Below, piece by piece: positions 46,133-57,869 of a stretch of 64,000 nt of DNA. The notes beneath the pieces are model-generated. The model did not search any database. It was not told the DNA's origin and worked only from the letters and a program-made list of their open reading frames with translations. Origin of the DNA: Streptomyces xanthophaeus (GTDB taxonomy: Bacteria > Actinomycetota > Actinomycetes > Streptomycetales > Streptomycetaceae); assembly GCF_030440515.1 (NCBI RefSeq), contig NZ_CP076543.1, forward strand, positions 1,612,001-1,676,000, read 5' to 3'. Position 1 is the stretch's first letter. Each line of letters begins with the position of its first letter. A program made the position numbers and the translations under genes.

Positions 46133-46621
46133 ATGAGCCTGTACGACATCCCGTTGACCACCCTGTCCGACGAGCCCACCAGCCTCGCCGCCCACAAGGG
46201 CAAGGCGATCCTCCTGGTGAACACCGCCTCGCAGTGCGGGCTCACCCCGCAGTACTCGGGACTGGCCCGCCTGCAGTTCGCGTACGAGGAGAAGGGCTTC
46301 ACCGTCATCGGCGTGCCCTGCAACCAGTTCGGTGAGCAGGAGCCCGGCAACGCCGAGGACATCCAGACCTTCTGCGCGGCCGGTTTCGGCGTGACCTTCC
46401 CGATCCTGGAGAAGTCCGAGGTCAACGGCGAGAACCGGCACCCCCTCTACGCGGAGCTGGTGAAGACCCCGGACGCGGACGGCGAGGCCGGGGACGTCCA
46501 GTGGAACTTCGAGAAGTTCCTGATCTCCCCCGCCGGCGAGGTCGTGGCCCGCTTCCGCCCGCGCACCGAGCCGGAGGCCCCCGAGGTCATCGCCGCGATC
46601 GAGGCGCACCTGCCCGCGTAG
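46133..46621 (+). CDS. Glutathione peroxidase-family thiol peroxidase
   Basis: A 162-residue GPx-fold peroxidase that reduces peroxides. The active-site motif is VNTASQCGLTPQY with Cys35 in place of selenocysteine. CNQFGEQEPG supplies the catalytic Gln and VQWNFEKFLI the Trp/Asn. Actinobacteria lack glutathione, so thioredoxin or mycothiol is the likely reductant. ATG 46133 has AGGAGAG 6 nt upstream. A short TGATGCCGG tandem repeat lies upstream at about 46040-46065. It stands alone, converging on an acyl-CoA synthetase gene. Confidence 0.92.
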   Translation: MSLYDIPLTTLSDEPTSLAAHKGKAILLVNTASQCGLTPQYSGLARLQFAYEEKGFTVIGVPCNQFGEQEPGNAEDIQTFCAAGFGVTFPILEKSEVNGENRHPLYAELVKTPDADGEAGDVQWNFEKFLISPAGEVVARFRPRTEPEAPEVIAAIEAHLPA

Positions 46622-46655
46622 CACTACCCGTACGTACTCCTCGTACGCACTCCCG

Positions 46656-46690
46656 TACGGGCTGCCGCGCACGCCGCGCAGCAGCCCGTA
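46656..46690. terminator. 10-bp terminator between convergent genes
   Basis: TACGGGCTGC (46656-46665) and GCAGCCCGTA (46681-46690) form a perfect 10-bp stem between the peroxidase stop (46621) and the acyl-CoA synthetase stop (46701). Confidence 0.8.
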
Positions 46691-46700
46691 GGCGCTCCGC

Positions 46701-48401
46701 TCAGTCCAGGTCGGCCTCGTGGTACTCCTCCGCCGACCCGGCCGCGGTGAGCTCCCGCAGCTCCACCCGGCGGATCTTGCCGGACACGGTCTTCGGGAGC
46801 TCGGCGAACTCGATGCGGCGGATCCGCTTGTACGGGGACAGCACCGCGCGGGAGTGCTCGAACAGCACCCGGGCCGTCTCCGGCCCGGGCTCCCAGCCGC
46901 CCGCGAGGGTGACGTACGCCTTCGGGACCGCGAGCCGCAGCTCGTCGGGGGCCGGGACGACGGCGGCCTCGGCCACCGCCTCGTGCTCCAGCAGGGCGCT
47001 CTCCAGCTCGAACGGGCTGATCTTGTAGTCCGAGGCCTTGAACACGTCGTCGGAGCGCCCGACGTAGGTGAGGTACCCGTCGGCGTCGCGCGCCGCGATG
47101 TCACCGGTGCGGTAGAGCCCGTCCGCCATGGCCTCGGCCGTGCGCTGCGGATCGTCGCGGTAGCCGGTGGTCACCCCTGCGGGCCGGGTGCGCAGGTCCA
47201 CACAGAGCTCGCCCTCGTCGGCGGACTCCTTGCCGGTGACCGGGTCCAGCAGGACGATCTCGTAGCCGGGTGCCGGCCGGCCCATGGAGCCGGGCTTGAC
47301 GGGCACCCCGGGGAAGTTCCCGACCTGGAGGGTGGTCTCGGTCTGGCCGAAGCCGTCGCGGATGGTGACGCCCCAGGCCGCGCGGACCCGCTCGATGACC
47401 TCCGGGTTGAGCGGCTCCCCGGCGGCGACGGCCTCGCGCGGGGGCCTGGCCAGCTTGGTGAGGTCGGACTGGATCAGCATCCGCCACACGGTGGGCGGGG
47501 CGCAGAAGGTGGTCACGCCGTGCCGGTCCATCTCGGCCATCAGCCGTTCGGCGTCGAAGCGCGTGTAGTTGTGGACGAAGACGGTCGCGCCGGCGTTCCA
47601 GGGGGCGAAGAGGTTGGACCAGGCGTGCTTGGCCCAGCCGGGCGAGGCGATGTTGAGGTGCACGTCGCCGGGGCGCAGCCCGAGCCAGTACATGGTGGAG
47701 AGGTGCCCGATGGGGTACGAGGCGTGCGTGTGCTCGACGAGCTTGGGGCGGTCGGTGGTGCCGGAGGTGAAGTACAGCATGAGCGGGTCGGTGGCGAGGG
47801 TCTCGCCGTCCGGCGTGAAATCGCCGTCGGCGGCCGCCATGTCCGCGAGCTGCAGCCAGCCGTCGGGAACCTGCTCCCCGGCGGCGATCCGGGTGTAGTT
47901 TCCGGGCACCTCGTCGAACTTGGCCGTGTCCAGGGCGCGTGCGATGACGTGGCGCACCTGGCCGCGTCCGACCCGGTCGCGCAGGTCGGCCGGGCCGAGC
48001 AGCGGGGTGGCCGGGATGACGACGGCGCGCAGTTTCATCGCGCCGAGCATCACCTCCCACAGCTCGCGCTGGTTGCCGAGCATGACCAGGATCCGGTCGC
48101 CGGGCGCGACGCCCTGCTCGCGGAGCCAGTTCGCGGCGGCGCCCGAGCGTACGGCGAGCTCCGCGAAGGTGAGGCTCTGGCTGCTGCCGTCCTCCTCGAC
48201 GATGCGCAGGGCGTCGGCGTCGTTCCCGGCGGCGATGTGGTCGAACCAGTCCAGAGCCCAGTTGAAGCGGTGGGGGCGGGGCCAGGTGAACCCGGCGTGG
48301 GCGGCCTCGTAGTCGCCGCGGCGTTCCAGCAGGAAGTCCCGGGCGGCCAGGAACCGGGCGGTGGCGTCGTCCTGCGTACTCTCGGTCGTCATGACGGGCA
48401 T
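46701..48401 (-). CDS. AMP-forming acyl-CoA synthetase
   Basis: A 566-residue ANL-superfamily ligase that activates a carboxylic acid with ATP and CoA. Motifs are YFTSGTTDRPKLVEHTH (P-loop), GFGQTETTL, GYRDDPQRTAEAMADGLYRTGD with the ATP-binding Asp, YVGRSDDVFKASDYKISPFE hinge, and the catalytic Lys in PKTVSGKIRRVELRE near the end. Length and KASDYKISPFELESALLEHE resemble medium-chain/short-branched acyl-CoA synthetases rather than acetyl-CoA synthetase. ATG 48401 or ATG 48392 could be the start; neither has a strong ribosome site. It is a single-gene unit. Confidence 0.9.
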   Translation of the reverse strand: MPVMTTESTQDDATARFLAARDFLLERRGDYEAAHAGFTWPRPHRFNWALDWFDHIAAGNDADALRIVEEDGSSQSLTFAELAVRSGAAANWLREQGVAPGDRILVMLGNQRELWEVMLGAMKLRAVVIPATPLLGPADLRDRVGRGQVRHVIARALDTAKFDEVPGNYTRIAAGEQVPDGWLQLADMAAADGDFTPDGETLATDPLMLYFTSGTTDRPKLVEHTHASYPIGHLSTMYWLGLRPGDVHLNIASPGWAKHAWSNLFAPWNAGATVFVHNYTRFDAERLMAEMDRHGVTTFCAPPTVWRMLIQSDLTKLARPPREAVAAGEPLNPEVIERVRAAWGVTIRDGFGQTETTLQVGNFPGVPVKPGSMGRPAPGYEIVLLDPVTGKESADEGELCVDLRTRPAGVTTGYRDDPQRTAEAMADGLYRTGDIAARDADGYLTYVGRSDDVFKASDYKISPFELESALLEHEAVAEAAVVPAPDELRLAVPKAYVTLAGGWEPGPETARVLFEHSRAVLSPYKRIRRIEFAELPKTVSGKIRRVELRELTAAGSAEEYHEADLD

Positions 48402-48479
48402 CGTGCCGCGTGCGGTGTACGGACCACCAGTGCGGCGTCAGCCGTGAGTTGACCGCACGGAACGGCACGGGACCGCACG

Positions 48480-49610
48480 TCAGGGTTTGATCGCCCCGAA
48501 CCGCACCGCCGCACCACCCCCACCGCCTTCACCCACCTCTTGTCCCACCTCTTCTGCCATCCCTTCCACCATCAGCTCCCCCTCGGCGACGATCTCCTCC
48601 TTCGCCGCCTTCGGGACCGGGCCGAACAGCTCGACGGTGAGCGTCCGCCCGTCCAGCTTCCACAGGCCGGCGAGGAACCCGTCCACGAGCAGGGTGCAGT
48701 GGGCCTGGTTCCCGGTCCACGTGCGCCCCTTGACCTCGGGGGCGACCACGCGGGTGCGGTCTGCGTGCGAGAGCAGCAGATTGTCGAACTCCGGCAGGAA
48801 GCGCGGCGGCGCCGGGGTGTCCGCGTCGGGGCGGGGGGCGCCGGGTAGGTCGAAGAGCTCCACGCCGTTCTCGTCCTGGAAGACGAGGAGGCCCGGGCGC
48901 AGCCGCTCGAAGGCCTCGCGCAGCCGGGTCAGGCCGGCCCAGGTCTGCATGTCCTTGACGGAGGCCGGCCCGAAGGCGGCGAGGTAGCGCAGCACGACCT
49001 CGTCCACGGGCTGCGCCGCACCGGCGGGCTTCCCGAGCCAGCTCTCGACGGTCGTGAGCCGGACCTGACCGCTGCGCCCCCACACCCCACGAGGGGTGAC
49101 CTGGACCAGCGGCAGCCGGCAGCGGGCGGCGACGGAGAGGGACTGCGGGTCGGCGTCGGGCCATTCCTGGAGCAGTTCCTCCCGGATCTCGCCCATGGTG
49201 CGCGGCTCGCTCTCGACGAAGGCGCGGGCGCGCTTCGCGAGCCGGTCCAGGTCCACCCCCGTGAGCCCCTTGCGGAAGTAGGCGACCTCGCGGTCGCGGG
49301 CGGGCTGGACGAGGGGCCTGAGGGTCAGGGCGTCATGGGCGGTGTGCGTGTGGATCGTGGACCGCATGGTGACCATCCGGACGACCTCGCGGGATTCCAT
49401 GAGCCCGGCCAGCTCGGCGGGCCGGAAGCCGGCGAGCCGGGCGTGCAGCTGGAAGTAGGGCGGCTTCACGTTCTGCGCCTGCAGCCCGAGCAGGTGCGCG
49501 ACGGCGTCCCCCGCGGACATCTCGGCGCGGCTCAGCAGCAACTGGCGGGCGAGCGTGGCACGGTTCAGAGCGCGGGTACCGAGTACGGGGTGTGTCGTCC
49601 TGGAAGCCAT
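48480..49610 (-). CDS. AlkZ-like winged-helix protein (HTH_42 / DNA glycosylase family)
   Basis: A 376-residue protein of the AlkZ/HTH_42 family, built from tandem winged helices. The LLGLQAQ motif near residue 45 corresponds to the QxQ motif of AlkZ, a glycosylase that unhooks alkylated or cross-linked bases, and MVTMRSTIHTHTAHDA follows as in relatives. The C-terminus is Gly/Glu-rich and may be disordered. ATG 49610 is divergent from corA. Streptomyces often carries several paralogues whose substrates are unknown, so the repair role is a family-level inference. Confidence 0.75.
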   Translation of the reverse strand: MASRTTHPVLGTRALNRATLARQLLLSRAEMSAGDAVAHLLGLQAQNVKPPYFQLHARLAGFRPAELAGLMESREVVRMVTMRSTIHTHTAHDALTLRPLVQPARDREVAYFRKGLTGVDLDRLAKRARAFVESEPRTMGEIREELLQEWPDADPQSLSVAARCRLPLVQVTPRGVWGRSGQVRLTTVESWLGKPAGAAQPVDEVVLRYLAAFGPASVKDMQTWAGLTRLREAFERLRPGLLVFQDENGVELFDLPGAPRPDADTPAPPRFLPEFDNLLLSHADRTRVVAPEVKGRTWTGNQAHCTLLVDGFLAGLWKLDGRTLTVELFGPVPKAAKEEIVAEGELMVEGMAEEVGQEVGEGGGGGAAVRFGAIKP

Positions 49611-49771
49611 GGCAGCAAGCTAACCCCCCTTGCGGACAGCTTTCGTCCGCAACCCCGAACGGAAACGGTCCGGAGCGGCCCGAAGTCTCCCGCCCTACAT
49701 CGGTCACCCCTTTGTCCCCTATATCCTGCCCCTTGCCCGTAAACACACGTTCGACCGGGAGCTGACCTGCG

Positions 49772-50941
49772 ATGCCGGAGCGCCCAGACCGCCGCCCGTC
49801 GCCGTCCGCCGCGAAGCGCACGGGTTGGCGACGCCCCGCCACCCCGGCCGCCCCCGCCCCACCGGCGGGGCCGCCGACCGGCTCGCAGCCCGCACCGGCG
49901 GCCCCCGCTCCGCCGAACCACCGCAGCGTGATCGACTCGGCCGTCTACCGCGACGGCCGCCGGATCGCCTCCCCCGCCACCCTCGCCGAGACCTTCCGGC
50001 AACTACGCGAGGAGCCCGACGGGATGGCCTGGATCGGCCTGCACCGTCCGACGGAGCCCGAACTCCACTCCCTGGCGGCCGAGTTCAACCTCCATGAACT
50101 CGCCGTGGAGGACGCCCTGGAGGCCCACCAGCGCCCCAAGCTGGAGCGCTACGGAGACACCCTCTTCGTCGTCCTGCGCGCCGCCCGCTACCTCGACGCC
50201 CAGGAGGAGGTCGACTTCGCCGAGCTCCACGTCTTCGTCGGCCCGGACTTCCTGATCACGGTCCGCCACGGCGGCGCCCCGGACCTCTCCGCAGTCCGCC
50301 GCCGGATGGAGGGCAACCCGGGGCTCCTCTCCCTCGGCCCGGAGGCGGCCCTGTACGCCATCCTCGACGCGGTGGTCGACGGCTACGCCCCGGTCGTCGA
50401 GGGCGTCCAGACCGACATCGACGAGATCGAGACGGAGGTTTTCCGCGGCGACCCGGCGGTCTCCCGCCGCATCTACGAACTCTCCCGCGAAATGGTCGAG
50501 TTCCAGCGCGCCACCCGCCCCCTGGTGGGCATGCTCCACGGTCTGATGGCGGGCTTCGCGAAGTACGGCACGGACGAGGAACTCCAGCGCTACCTCCGCG
50601 ACGTGGCGGACCACGTGACCCACACGAGCGAACGCGTCGACGGCTTCCGCCAGGCCCTCACGGAAATCCTCACGGTCAACGCCACCCTGGTCTCCCAACA
50701 ACAGAACGCCGAAATGCGCGCCCTGGCCGAGGCCGGCTTCGAACAGAACGAGGAAATCAAGAAGATCTCCGCCTGGGCCGCCATCCTCTTCGCCCCCACA
50801 CTGGTCGGCACCATCTACGGCATGAACTTCGAAGCCATGCCAGAGCTGCGCTGGGCGCTCGGATACCCCTTCGCAGTTGCCCTGATGGCGGCAGTTTGCG
50901 TCAGTCTGTACCTCATTTTCAAACGCCGGGACTGGCTCTAG
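49772..50941 (+). CDS. corA: CorA-type magnesium/cobalt transport protein
   Basis: A 389-residue CorA-family channel. The first 50 residues are Pro/Ala-rich and basic and probably disordered. A cytoplasmic alpha/beta domain and the long stalk helix follow. The two C-terminal membrane helices carry the signature YGMNFEAMPELRW at about residue 350 and the polybasic end FKRRDWL. ATG 49772 is divergent from the AlkZ-like gene. It probably mediates Mg2+ uptake; the metal preference cannot be told from sequence. Confidence 0.93.
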   Translation: MPERPDRRPSPSAAKRTGWRRPATPAAPAPPAGPPTGSQPAPAAPAPPNHRSVIDSAVYRDGRRIASPATLAETFRQLREEPDGMAWIGLHRPTEPELHSLAAEFNLHELAVEDALEAHQRPKLERYGDTLFVVLRAARYLDAQEEVDFAELHVFVGPDFLITVRHGGAPDLSAVRRRMEGNPGLLSLGPEAALYAILDAVVDGYAPVVEGVQTDIDEIETEVFRGDPAVSRRIYELSREMVEFQRATRPLVGMLHGLMAGFAKYGTDEELQRYLRDVADHVTHTSERVDGFRQALTEILTVNATLVSQQQNAEMRALAEAGFEQNEEIKKISAWAAILFAPTLVGTIYGMNFEAMPELRWALGYPFAVALMAAVCVSLYLIFKRRDWL

Positions 50942-50963
50942 ATCCGGCGGGTGATGACATGGC

Positions 50964-50980
50964 CCGCACCGTAGGTGCGG
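50964..50980 (+). terminator. 7-bp hairpin after corA
   Basis: CCGCACC (50964-50970) and GGTGCGG (50974-50980) form a 7-bp stem with a 3-nt loop, 23 nt after the corA stop. It is a weak candidate on its own. Confidence 0.45.
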
Positions 50981-51079
50981 ACTCGGTGCAGGCGGGGCGC
51001 AAACGTGACGGTGCGCCGGCTCGCCCGCTTTTCAAGGTGTCGAAGTCGCGCACGCGTTCGGCGGTTTCCGCCGACGGCA

Positions 51080-52285
51080 CTACGGGGCGGCCAGGGCTTC
51101 CGTGGGTGACAGGCGGGAGGCGCGGAGGGCCGGATAGAGGCCGGCCAGGGCGCCGATGGCCAGGTTTGCGGCCATGCCGCCCAGCACCGCCCACGGGGGT
51201 ATGACCGCGGGCCAGTCCTGGCAGAGGGCGTATCCGGCGGTCACGGCGGTTCCGAGGAGTGCTCCGCCGGCGCCGCCGAGGGTGGACAGCAGCAGGGATT
51301 CGGCGAGGAACTGGGCGCGGATCTGTCCCCGGGTGGCGCCCAGTGAGCGCCGGAGACCGATTTCGGCGCGGCGCTCCAGGACCGAGATGACCATGGTGTT
51401 GGCCACGCCGACGCCGCCGACGAGCAGGGCCACCGCGCCCAGGCCGAGCAGTAGTCCCGTAAAGGCCTTGCCCGCGGCCTGCTTGGCGGCCAGGGCGTCG
51501 GAGGGCCGCGACACCTTGACCTCGTTGGGGGCCTGGGGGTTGGCGGTGGCGCCGAGCACCGACCGGACCGATTCGACATCGGCGTCGGCGCTGCGGACGT
51601 AGACGGTGGTGGGACGGCCGTCGAAGCGCAGTACGGTTTCGGCGGCCGGCCAGCCGATGAGAGCTGCGGCGTCCAGTTCGGGGGCGAGTGGGACCGGTTC
51701 GAGGATGCCGATGACGGTGAACCACCGGCCGCCGATCAGCACGCGGGTGTCCGGACGGGCGTGGCCGATGCCAAGGCGCTCGGCAGCCTGGGCTCCGAGC
51801 ACGGTGGTGGGATACCTGCTGGTCGCGGCATTGAGCCAGGCGCCGCTACGGAGCTTCGCGCCGGTGGTGGCGGGCAGGTCGGTGCGGGCGGCGTAGGCGG
51901 TGATGCCGCCGTTGTCCGTCCTGGGGATCTTGTCGGTGCGGAAGACGTCGGTATCGCCGAGTCTGCCGATGGACGACTTCGCGGTCACCGGGCGGATGCG
52001 GGAGATCATCTCCTCGGCGGTGGGCGGAAGCTGGGCTGTGCCGCCGGTCAGGGTGTCGCCCGGGGCGACGGTGAGCAGGTTGGTGCCCAGTGCGGCCAGG
52101 GCGCGGTCGAGTTCGGCGCGGGAGGACGAGGAAACACCGACCACCGCGACCATGGCAGCGACGCCGATGGCAATGCCCAGCGCGGAGAGGAAGGCCCTCA
52201 TCGGGCGGGTACGCAGGCCCACCGCGCCTACTCCGACCACGTCGGCAGGCCTCATCCGCGCAGGCCGCAGGGTATCCGCGGTCAT
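51080..52285 (-). CDS. MacB-type ABC transporter permease
   Basis: A 401-residue permease with MacB/FtsX topology. One N-terminal membrane helix ([21 protein letters not shown]) precedes a periplasmic-type domain of about 210 residues and three C-terminal helices ([62 protein letters not shown]). The family end motif is [12 protein letters not shown]. Its start overlaps the ATPase stop by 4 nt (ATGA). It is the last gene of the lipoprotein, HlyD-like, ATPase, permease operon, which probably exports a peptide or small molecule. The divergent two-component system is its likely regulator. Confidence 0.88.
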   Translation of the reverse strand: MTADTLRPARMRPADVVGVGAVGLRTRPMRAFLSALGIAIGVAAMVAVVGVSSSSRAELDRALAALGTNLLTVAPGDTLTGGTAQLPPTAEEMISRIRPVTAKSSIGRLGDTDVFRTDKIPRTDNGGITAYAARTDLPATTGAKLRSGAWLNAATSRYPTTVLGAQAAERLGIGHARPDTRVLIGGRWFTVIGILEPVPLAPELDAAALIGWPAAETVLRFDGRPTTVYVRSADADVESVRSVLGATANPQAPNEVKVSRPSDALAAKQAAGKAFTGLLLGLGAVALLVGGVGVANTMVISVLERRAEIGLRRSLGATRGQIRAQFLAESLLLSTLGGAGGALLGTAVTAGYALCQDWPAVIPPWAVLGGMAANLAIGALAGLYPALRASRLSPTEALAAP

Positions 52286-52995
52286 CGGCTCGCCTCCGGT
52301 ACGGGGGCCTCGCGCGGTACGGGAGCCTCACGCCGGAGCGTGTCGTCGACCACTCGGCCGTCGCGCATGTGGACCTGCCGTGGCAGGGACGCGGCGAGCT
52401 CGCGGTCGTGGGTGATGATCACGACGGTGGTGCCACAGGCGTGGAGTTCGTGCAGCAGCCGCATCACCGCCTGCCCTGACACCGAGTCCAGGGCGCCGGT
52501 CGGCTCGTCCGCCAGCAGCAGCGCCGGCTCGCCCGCCACGGCCCGGGCGATGGCCACGCGCTGGCGCTCGCCACCGGACAGTTCGTGTGGCTCGTGGTCC
52601 ATGCGGTGGCCGAGGCCGACCCGGCGCAGTACCGCCGCCGCACGCCGCCGCCGCTCGGCGGGCCGCAGCCCGGAGTAGAGCAGTCCGTCAGCCACGTTGG
52701 CCAGTGCCGACGTACCGGCGGCGAGGTGGAACTGCTGGAAGACGAACCCGATCCGGGAGGCGCGCAGGGCGGACAGCTCGGTGTCGGACAGTGCGCCGAC
52801 GTCGTGGCCGTCGAGGTGTACACCACCGGTGGTGGGGCGGTCGAGGGTGCCGAGCAGGTTCAGCATCGTGGACTTGCCGGAGCCGGACGGTCCGACGATG
52901 GCGACGAGTTCACTGCTGTCGATGGCCAGCGAGACACCGCCGAGTGCGGTGACCCCGCCCGGATAGGTCTTGGTCACATCCGTCAGGGTGATCAC
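52282..52995 (-). CDS. MacB-type ABC transporter ATPase
   Basis: A 237-residue ATPase. It has Walker [10 protein letters not shown] at about 36-44, a Q-loop [16 protein letters not shown], signature [14 protein letters not shown], Walker [13 protein letters not shown] and switch His in IITHDRELA. The C-terminal tail repeats [17 protein letters not shown]-type 4-nt overlaps link it to the HlyD-like gene upstream and the permease gene downstream, so the three export components should be made in a fixed ratio. Confidence 0.92.
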   Translation of the reverse strand: MITLTDVTKTYPGGVTALGGVSLAIDSSELVAIVGPSGSGKSTMLNLLGTLDRPTTGGVHLDGHDVGALSDTELSALRASRIGFVFQQFHLAAGTSALANVADGLLYSGLRPAERRRRAAAVLRRVGLGHRMDHEPHELSGGERQRVAIARAVAGEPALLLADEPTGALDSVSGQAVMRLLHELHACGTTVVIITHDRELAASLPRQVHMRDGRVVDDTLRREAPVPREAPVPEASR

Positions 52996-54197
52996 TTCGG
53001 CATCCCCACCTTGATGCCTTCGGAGATGTCGCCGCCGGAGATCTCCACCCGCCCGTCGGCGAACAGTCCCGTGGTGACCGGGACGTACTTCGAGGTCGGT
53101 CCCTCGACCACTTCCACGCCGAAGCCGCCCTCGGCGAGGGCGAGCAGCGCGGAGACCGGCACGGTCAGGACGTCTTTGCGGGTGTCGGCCGTGAAGACCA
53201 CGTGCACGCCGGCCTGGTCGTAGGCGCGGACCGCCTCACGGGCCTTGTCGTCCTTGAGCCCGACGACCACTTTGATCTTGGTCTCCGCCTTCTTCTGGCC
53301 CTCGGCGGGCTTGGACACGCTGGAGACCTCGGCGATGGCGCCCTGGACGACGACGCCGTCCGGGAGCATGACGTCGACGGGAGTGCCCTGTGTGGCCAGC
53401 CGCTGGTCGGCGGCGTCCAGTTCGGCGGTGACGGCCTTGGCGGTGCCGGTGTACGACAGCACCTTCTGACCCGGCCCGGTCTGATCCCCCGGCTCCGCCT
53501 CCAGGCCGGCGACCCGGATCGCGTCGGGGGTGAACACGACCCGCCCGAGCTCGACGGTCCCGGTCTTCTTCAGGCCGAGGCTGCCCTGCCATCGCTCGAC
53601 CGCTTTCGCGGTGGCATCGGTGTACTCCTCATCGGGGGTGAATCCGGTGTAGCCGAGCGCGCTGAGATTCTCCTCCAACTGCCTCACATCCGCCCCCTTC
53701 GCCCCGTTCTCCAGGGTGCGATAGGCCGGCAGCGACCCGTACAGCAGCACCACGGGCTGGTTGTCCACCCCGTACAGGGCCTTGCCGCGGGTGATCTCCG
53801 TGCCTGACTTGGGCAGCAGGGTGAGCGTGCCGGGAAGCCGGCCGGTCGCGGCCTGTGCCGGGCCGTAGCCCAGTTGTGCGTCGGCGCTCCTGGTGTCCTT
53901 GAGTGTCTGTCGCAGCACGCCGGCCGTCGCGGGCGGGAGCGTGTCCCCCGATTCGCCCGCGGAGTCGCCGCCACCGGGGAGGAGTACGCCCGCGGTGCCC
54001 ACGCCCGCCGCGGCCAGGGCGACGACGGCGACCGTGATCGTGATCGTCGTACCGCGCCGCCGGCGGCGTCGTGCACGCATCCCCGGTGGCGTCGTCGGAT
54101 CCGCGTGGTCCGCCCGGTCCGCGCCGTCCGCCCGGTCCGAGCGCCCCGCCTGATCGTCGGGGGTCCGGTCGCTCGTCACCGGAGTCATCGGCGTCAC
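52992..54197 (-). CDS. HlyD/MacA-like periplasmic adaptor with peptidoglycan-binding segment
   Basis: A 401-residue membrane-anchored adaptor. The first 45 residues are rich in Asp/Ala/Arg ([15 protein letters not shown]). One membrane anchor follows ([23 protein letters not shown]), then a PG_binding_1-type helical segment ([34 protein letters not shown]) and a barrel-sandwich/beta-barrel end with [22 protein letters not shown] 54197 overlaps the lipoprotein stop by 4 nt. In Gram-positives such proteins couple MacB-type permeases to the wall. It is the second gene of the four-gene operon. Confidence 0.85.
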   Translation of the reverse strand: MTPMTPVTSDRTPDDQAGRSDRADGADRADHADPTTPPGMRARRRRRRGTTITITVAVVALAAAGVGTAGVLLPGGGDSAGESGDTLPPATAGVLRQTLKDTRSADAQLGYGPAQAATGRLPGTLTLLPKSGTEITRGKALYGVDNQPVVLLYGSLPAYRTLENGAKGADVRQLEENLSALGYTGFTPDEEYTDATAKAVERWQGSLGLKKTGTVELGRVVFTPDAIRVAGLEAEPGDQTGPGQKVLSYTGTAKAVTAELDAADQRLATQGTPVDVMLPDGVVVQGAIAEVSSVSKPAEGQKKAETKIKVVVGLKDDKAREAVRAYDQAGVHVVFTADTRKDVLTVPVSALLALAEGGFGVEVVEGPTSKYVPVTTGLFADGRVEISGGDISEGIKVGMPK

Positions 54198-54757
54198 CGG
54201 GCGGTCCCTGCCTGCTTGCTCTCCCCTTCGGCCCCGCCGCACTTCTTCCAGGCGCCCTTGAAGTCAGGGTCCTCGGCCTGGCCGGGGCCGATGTCGATGC
54301 CCTGGCCCTCCTTCGGGTCGGCGAAGCTCTCCACACCGTTCTCGCGCATGCACCGCGCGAGCTGGAGCATGGCCTCCCGGTCCTTGGAGTCGTCCTGGTC
54401 GGTGGGCGCCGGCGGTGCGGAGGAGCGGCACGCCTCGATGGCCTTGTCGGCCTTCTCCTTGTTCGCGCCGTCGATGGAGAGCCCGATGCCCTGACCGGGC
54501 TTGGGGTCCGCCACGTCCAAGCCGTGCTGCCGCAGGCACTGCGCATACTTCACGTTCATCTCGTCCCGGCTCAGGCCGGGGGAGGCGCTGCTCGTGGCGC
54601 CCTTGGTGCCGCCGTTCGCGGAAGCCACCCCGGTGCCTCCGCCACCTGACCCGCACGCGGTCAGCGCCAGGGTCAGTGCCAGGGGCAGGGTCGCGAGCAG
54701 GGCGGGTGTACGGGGTCGCATCCGCGCCGTCCAAGTCATCCGAGCCATGCGGGTCAT
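54194..54757 (-). CDS. Secreted lipoprotein with duplicated Cys-rich repeat
   Basis: A 187-residue lipoprotein. ATG 54757 is chosen because AAGGAG lies 9 nt upstream. The signal peptide ends in a lipobox LALTAC|GSGGG. The mature part holds two copies of a roughly 50-residue unit: YAQCLRQHGLDVADPKPGQG...AIEAC and LARCMRENGVESFADPKEGQG...AWKKC, each with two Cys residues. The unit is common in Streptomyces lipoproteins next to ABC exporters, but its function is unknown to me. First gene of the export operon; it faces the two-component system across 208 nt. Confidence 0.8.
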   Translation of the reverse strand: MTRMARMTWTARMRPRTPALLATLPLALTLALTACGSGGGGTGVASANGGTKGATSSASPGLSRDEMNVKYAQCLRQHGLDVADPKPGQGIGLSIDGANKEKADKAIEACRSSAPPAPTDQDDSKDREAMLQLARCMRENGVESFADPKEGQGIDIGPGQAEDPDFKGAWKKCGGAEGESKQAGTAR

Positions 54758-54965
54758 GCGGGGCATCTCCTTGCTGCCTGCCGGCCCGGTGCCGGCGTAC
54801 GGAGGCGATGCAACTCGCGGGGGTGTTACCTCACTGTTTCCTCGCCGGCCTCTCACGATGTGGACGGCCGCTTACGAGGAGGAAACACGCCTGTCGGCGA
54901 CCATGGCGGGAGCGGCCGCGGCGCGTACCGATGAGCGGCGGCCCCGACGGGAGGGACGGTCACTC

Positions 54966-56827
<1,862 letters not shown>

Positions 56828-56872
56828 GAGCAGAACCGAGAGGGAGTTGCGGGCAAGAGTTCGCCAGGCCGT

Positions 56873-57544
56873 TCAGTTCGTGTACTCGGGCCTGGCCGTC
56901 CCGAGATGCTCCGCCACCGTCCCGAGCCAGGCTGCGACCGAGAACGGAGCCGGCGGCTCGACCTCCATGCCGAGCTCGGCGACGCCGACGGCGTAGTCGT
57001 GCTCCTCCAGCCCCAGAGCCAGCAGTTCGTGGATCTCGCCGACCAGCCGGGCGGTCAGCTGGGGGTCGACCGTTGCCCTGTAGTCGCGGACCGCCGCATC
57101 GTGGTCGCCGAACTCGTCGGGCATGTCCTGCGAGAACCAGCCGCCGAGGAACTGTCCCAGCTCCCCGAAGCGGGCGTGCCACTCCCAGTGGGTCCGGGGC
57201 GCGGCCGGCGCAGGCACATCGCCGGACTCGATGCTGCGCTTGATGTGGTCGGCCATCTCGGACAGCCAGCTCTGAGTCCGGGACTCGGACAGCCCGATGT
57301 CGGGTACCGAATAGAACTCGCCGAGGCTCAGCCGCAAGCGGCCCGGCGGATTCCGCGCGTACTCCCGGAGTTGTTGTTCGGCGACGGAGAGCGCCCAGGG
57401 CCGGGTGTGCCAGGTGTGCCGGAGGTACGCCTGAAGAGCCGGAGGCGCTGTGTCTGCTTCCCGACTGTCGGGTTCCTGTCCGACGAAGGCTGCGACGACG
57501 ACGTCGAGTTCGCCGTACCGGCGGTCGAACTCAAGCGGCTTCAT
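56873..57544 (-). CDS. CdiI-like contact-dependent inhibition immunity protein
   Basis: A 223-residue soluble protein that seems to hold two related halves (AYLRHTWHTRPWALSVAEQQLREY... and THWEWHARFGELGQFLGGWFSQDM...). Close relatives in Streptomyces are annotated as immunity proteins of contact-dependent growth inhibition systems, from memory. ATG 57544 is chosen, with GAAGGTG upstream. It follows the orphan RNase A-like tip by 16 nt, in the usual immunity position, and ends the second toxin locus. Neutralisation of the RNase A-like tip is inferred from context. Confidence 0.65.
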   Translation of the reverse strand: MKPLEFDRRYGELDVVVAAFVGQEPDSREADTAPPALQAYLRHTWHTRPWALSVAEQQLREYARNPPGRLRLSLGEFYSVPDIGLSESRTQSWLSEMADHIKRSIESGDVPAPAAPRTHWEWHARFGELGQFLGGWFSQDMPDEFGDHDAAVRDYRATVDPQLTARLVGEIHELLALGLEEHDYAVGVAELGMEVEPPAPFSVAAWLGTVAEHLGTARPEYTN

Positions 57545-57560
57545 GGGCACTGCGGCACCT

Positions 57561-57860
57561 TCAGAGGTAGATCGGGTAAGTGGCGTGCACGACGAAGCCG
57601 TGCGGACTCGAGGCTTCGCGCCTCAGCGTCACCCGCGCGGCCCGCACATCGACGGGCTCGTGGCCGGCGAGCATCATCGCCTGCAGCAGCACGCGCCCTA
57701 CGGGCTCGTCACGGGACGGCCAGGCGGCCTCGATGGTGAGCCTCGGTCGCGTGCCCTGGGCCAGCCAGCGATGTACGGCCTGCTCGTTGCGCGTGACGAC
57801 CTGCTGGGTACACCACTGTGCGGTCGCGCGGTCGGGATAGGTGGCGGAACGGGTACGCAC
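57561..57860 (-). CDS. Orphan RNase A-like toxin tip (truncated)
   Basis: 99 residues lacking any trafficking region. ATYPDRATAQWCTQQVVTRN, VHRWLA, and the terminal VVHATYPIYL align in order with SAFGTLADAQRYTQAAL, IDNWLA and FVVLTSMPTDK of the RNase A-like tip at the end of the 558-residue toxin gene upstream. It lacks the first part of that domain, including the DKHVGKTDEQL catalytic segment, so it is probably inactive. A GTG at 57860 with GAGGA upstream could allow translation. It looks like the end of a displaced toxin cassette, kept next to its CdiI-like immunity gene. Confidence 0.6.
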   Translation of the reverse strand: MRTRSATYPDRATAQWCTQQVVTRNEQAVHRWLAQGTRPRLTIEAAWPSRDEPVGRVLLQAMMLAGHEPVDVRAARVTLRREASSPHGFVVHATYPIYL

Positions 57861-57869
57861 GGGAGATCC

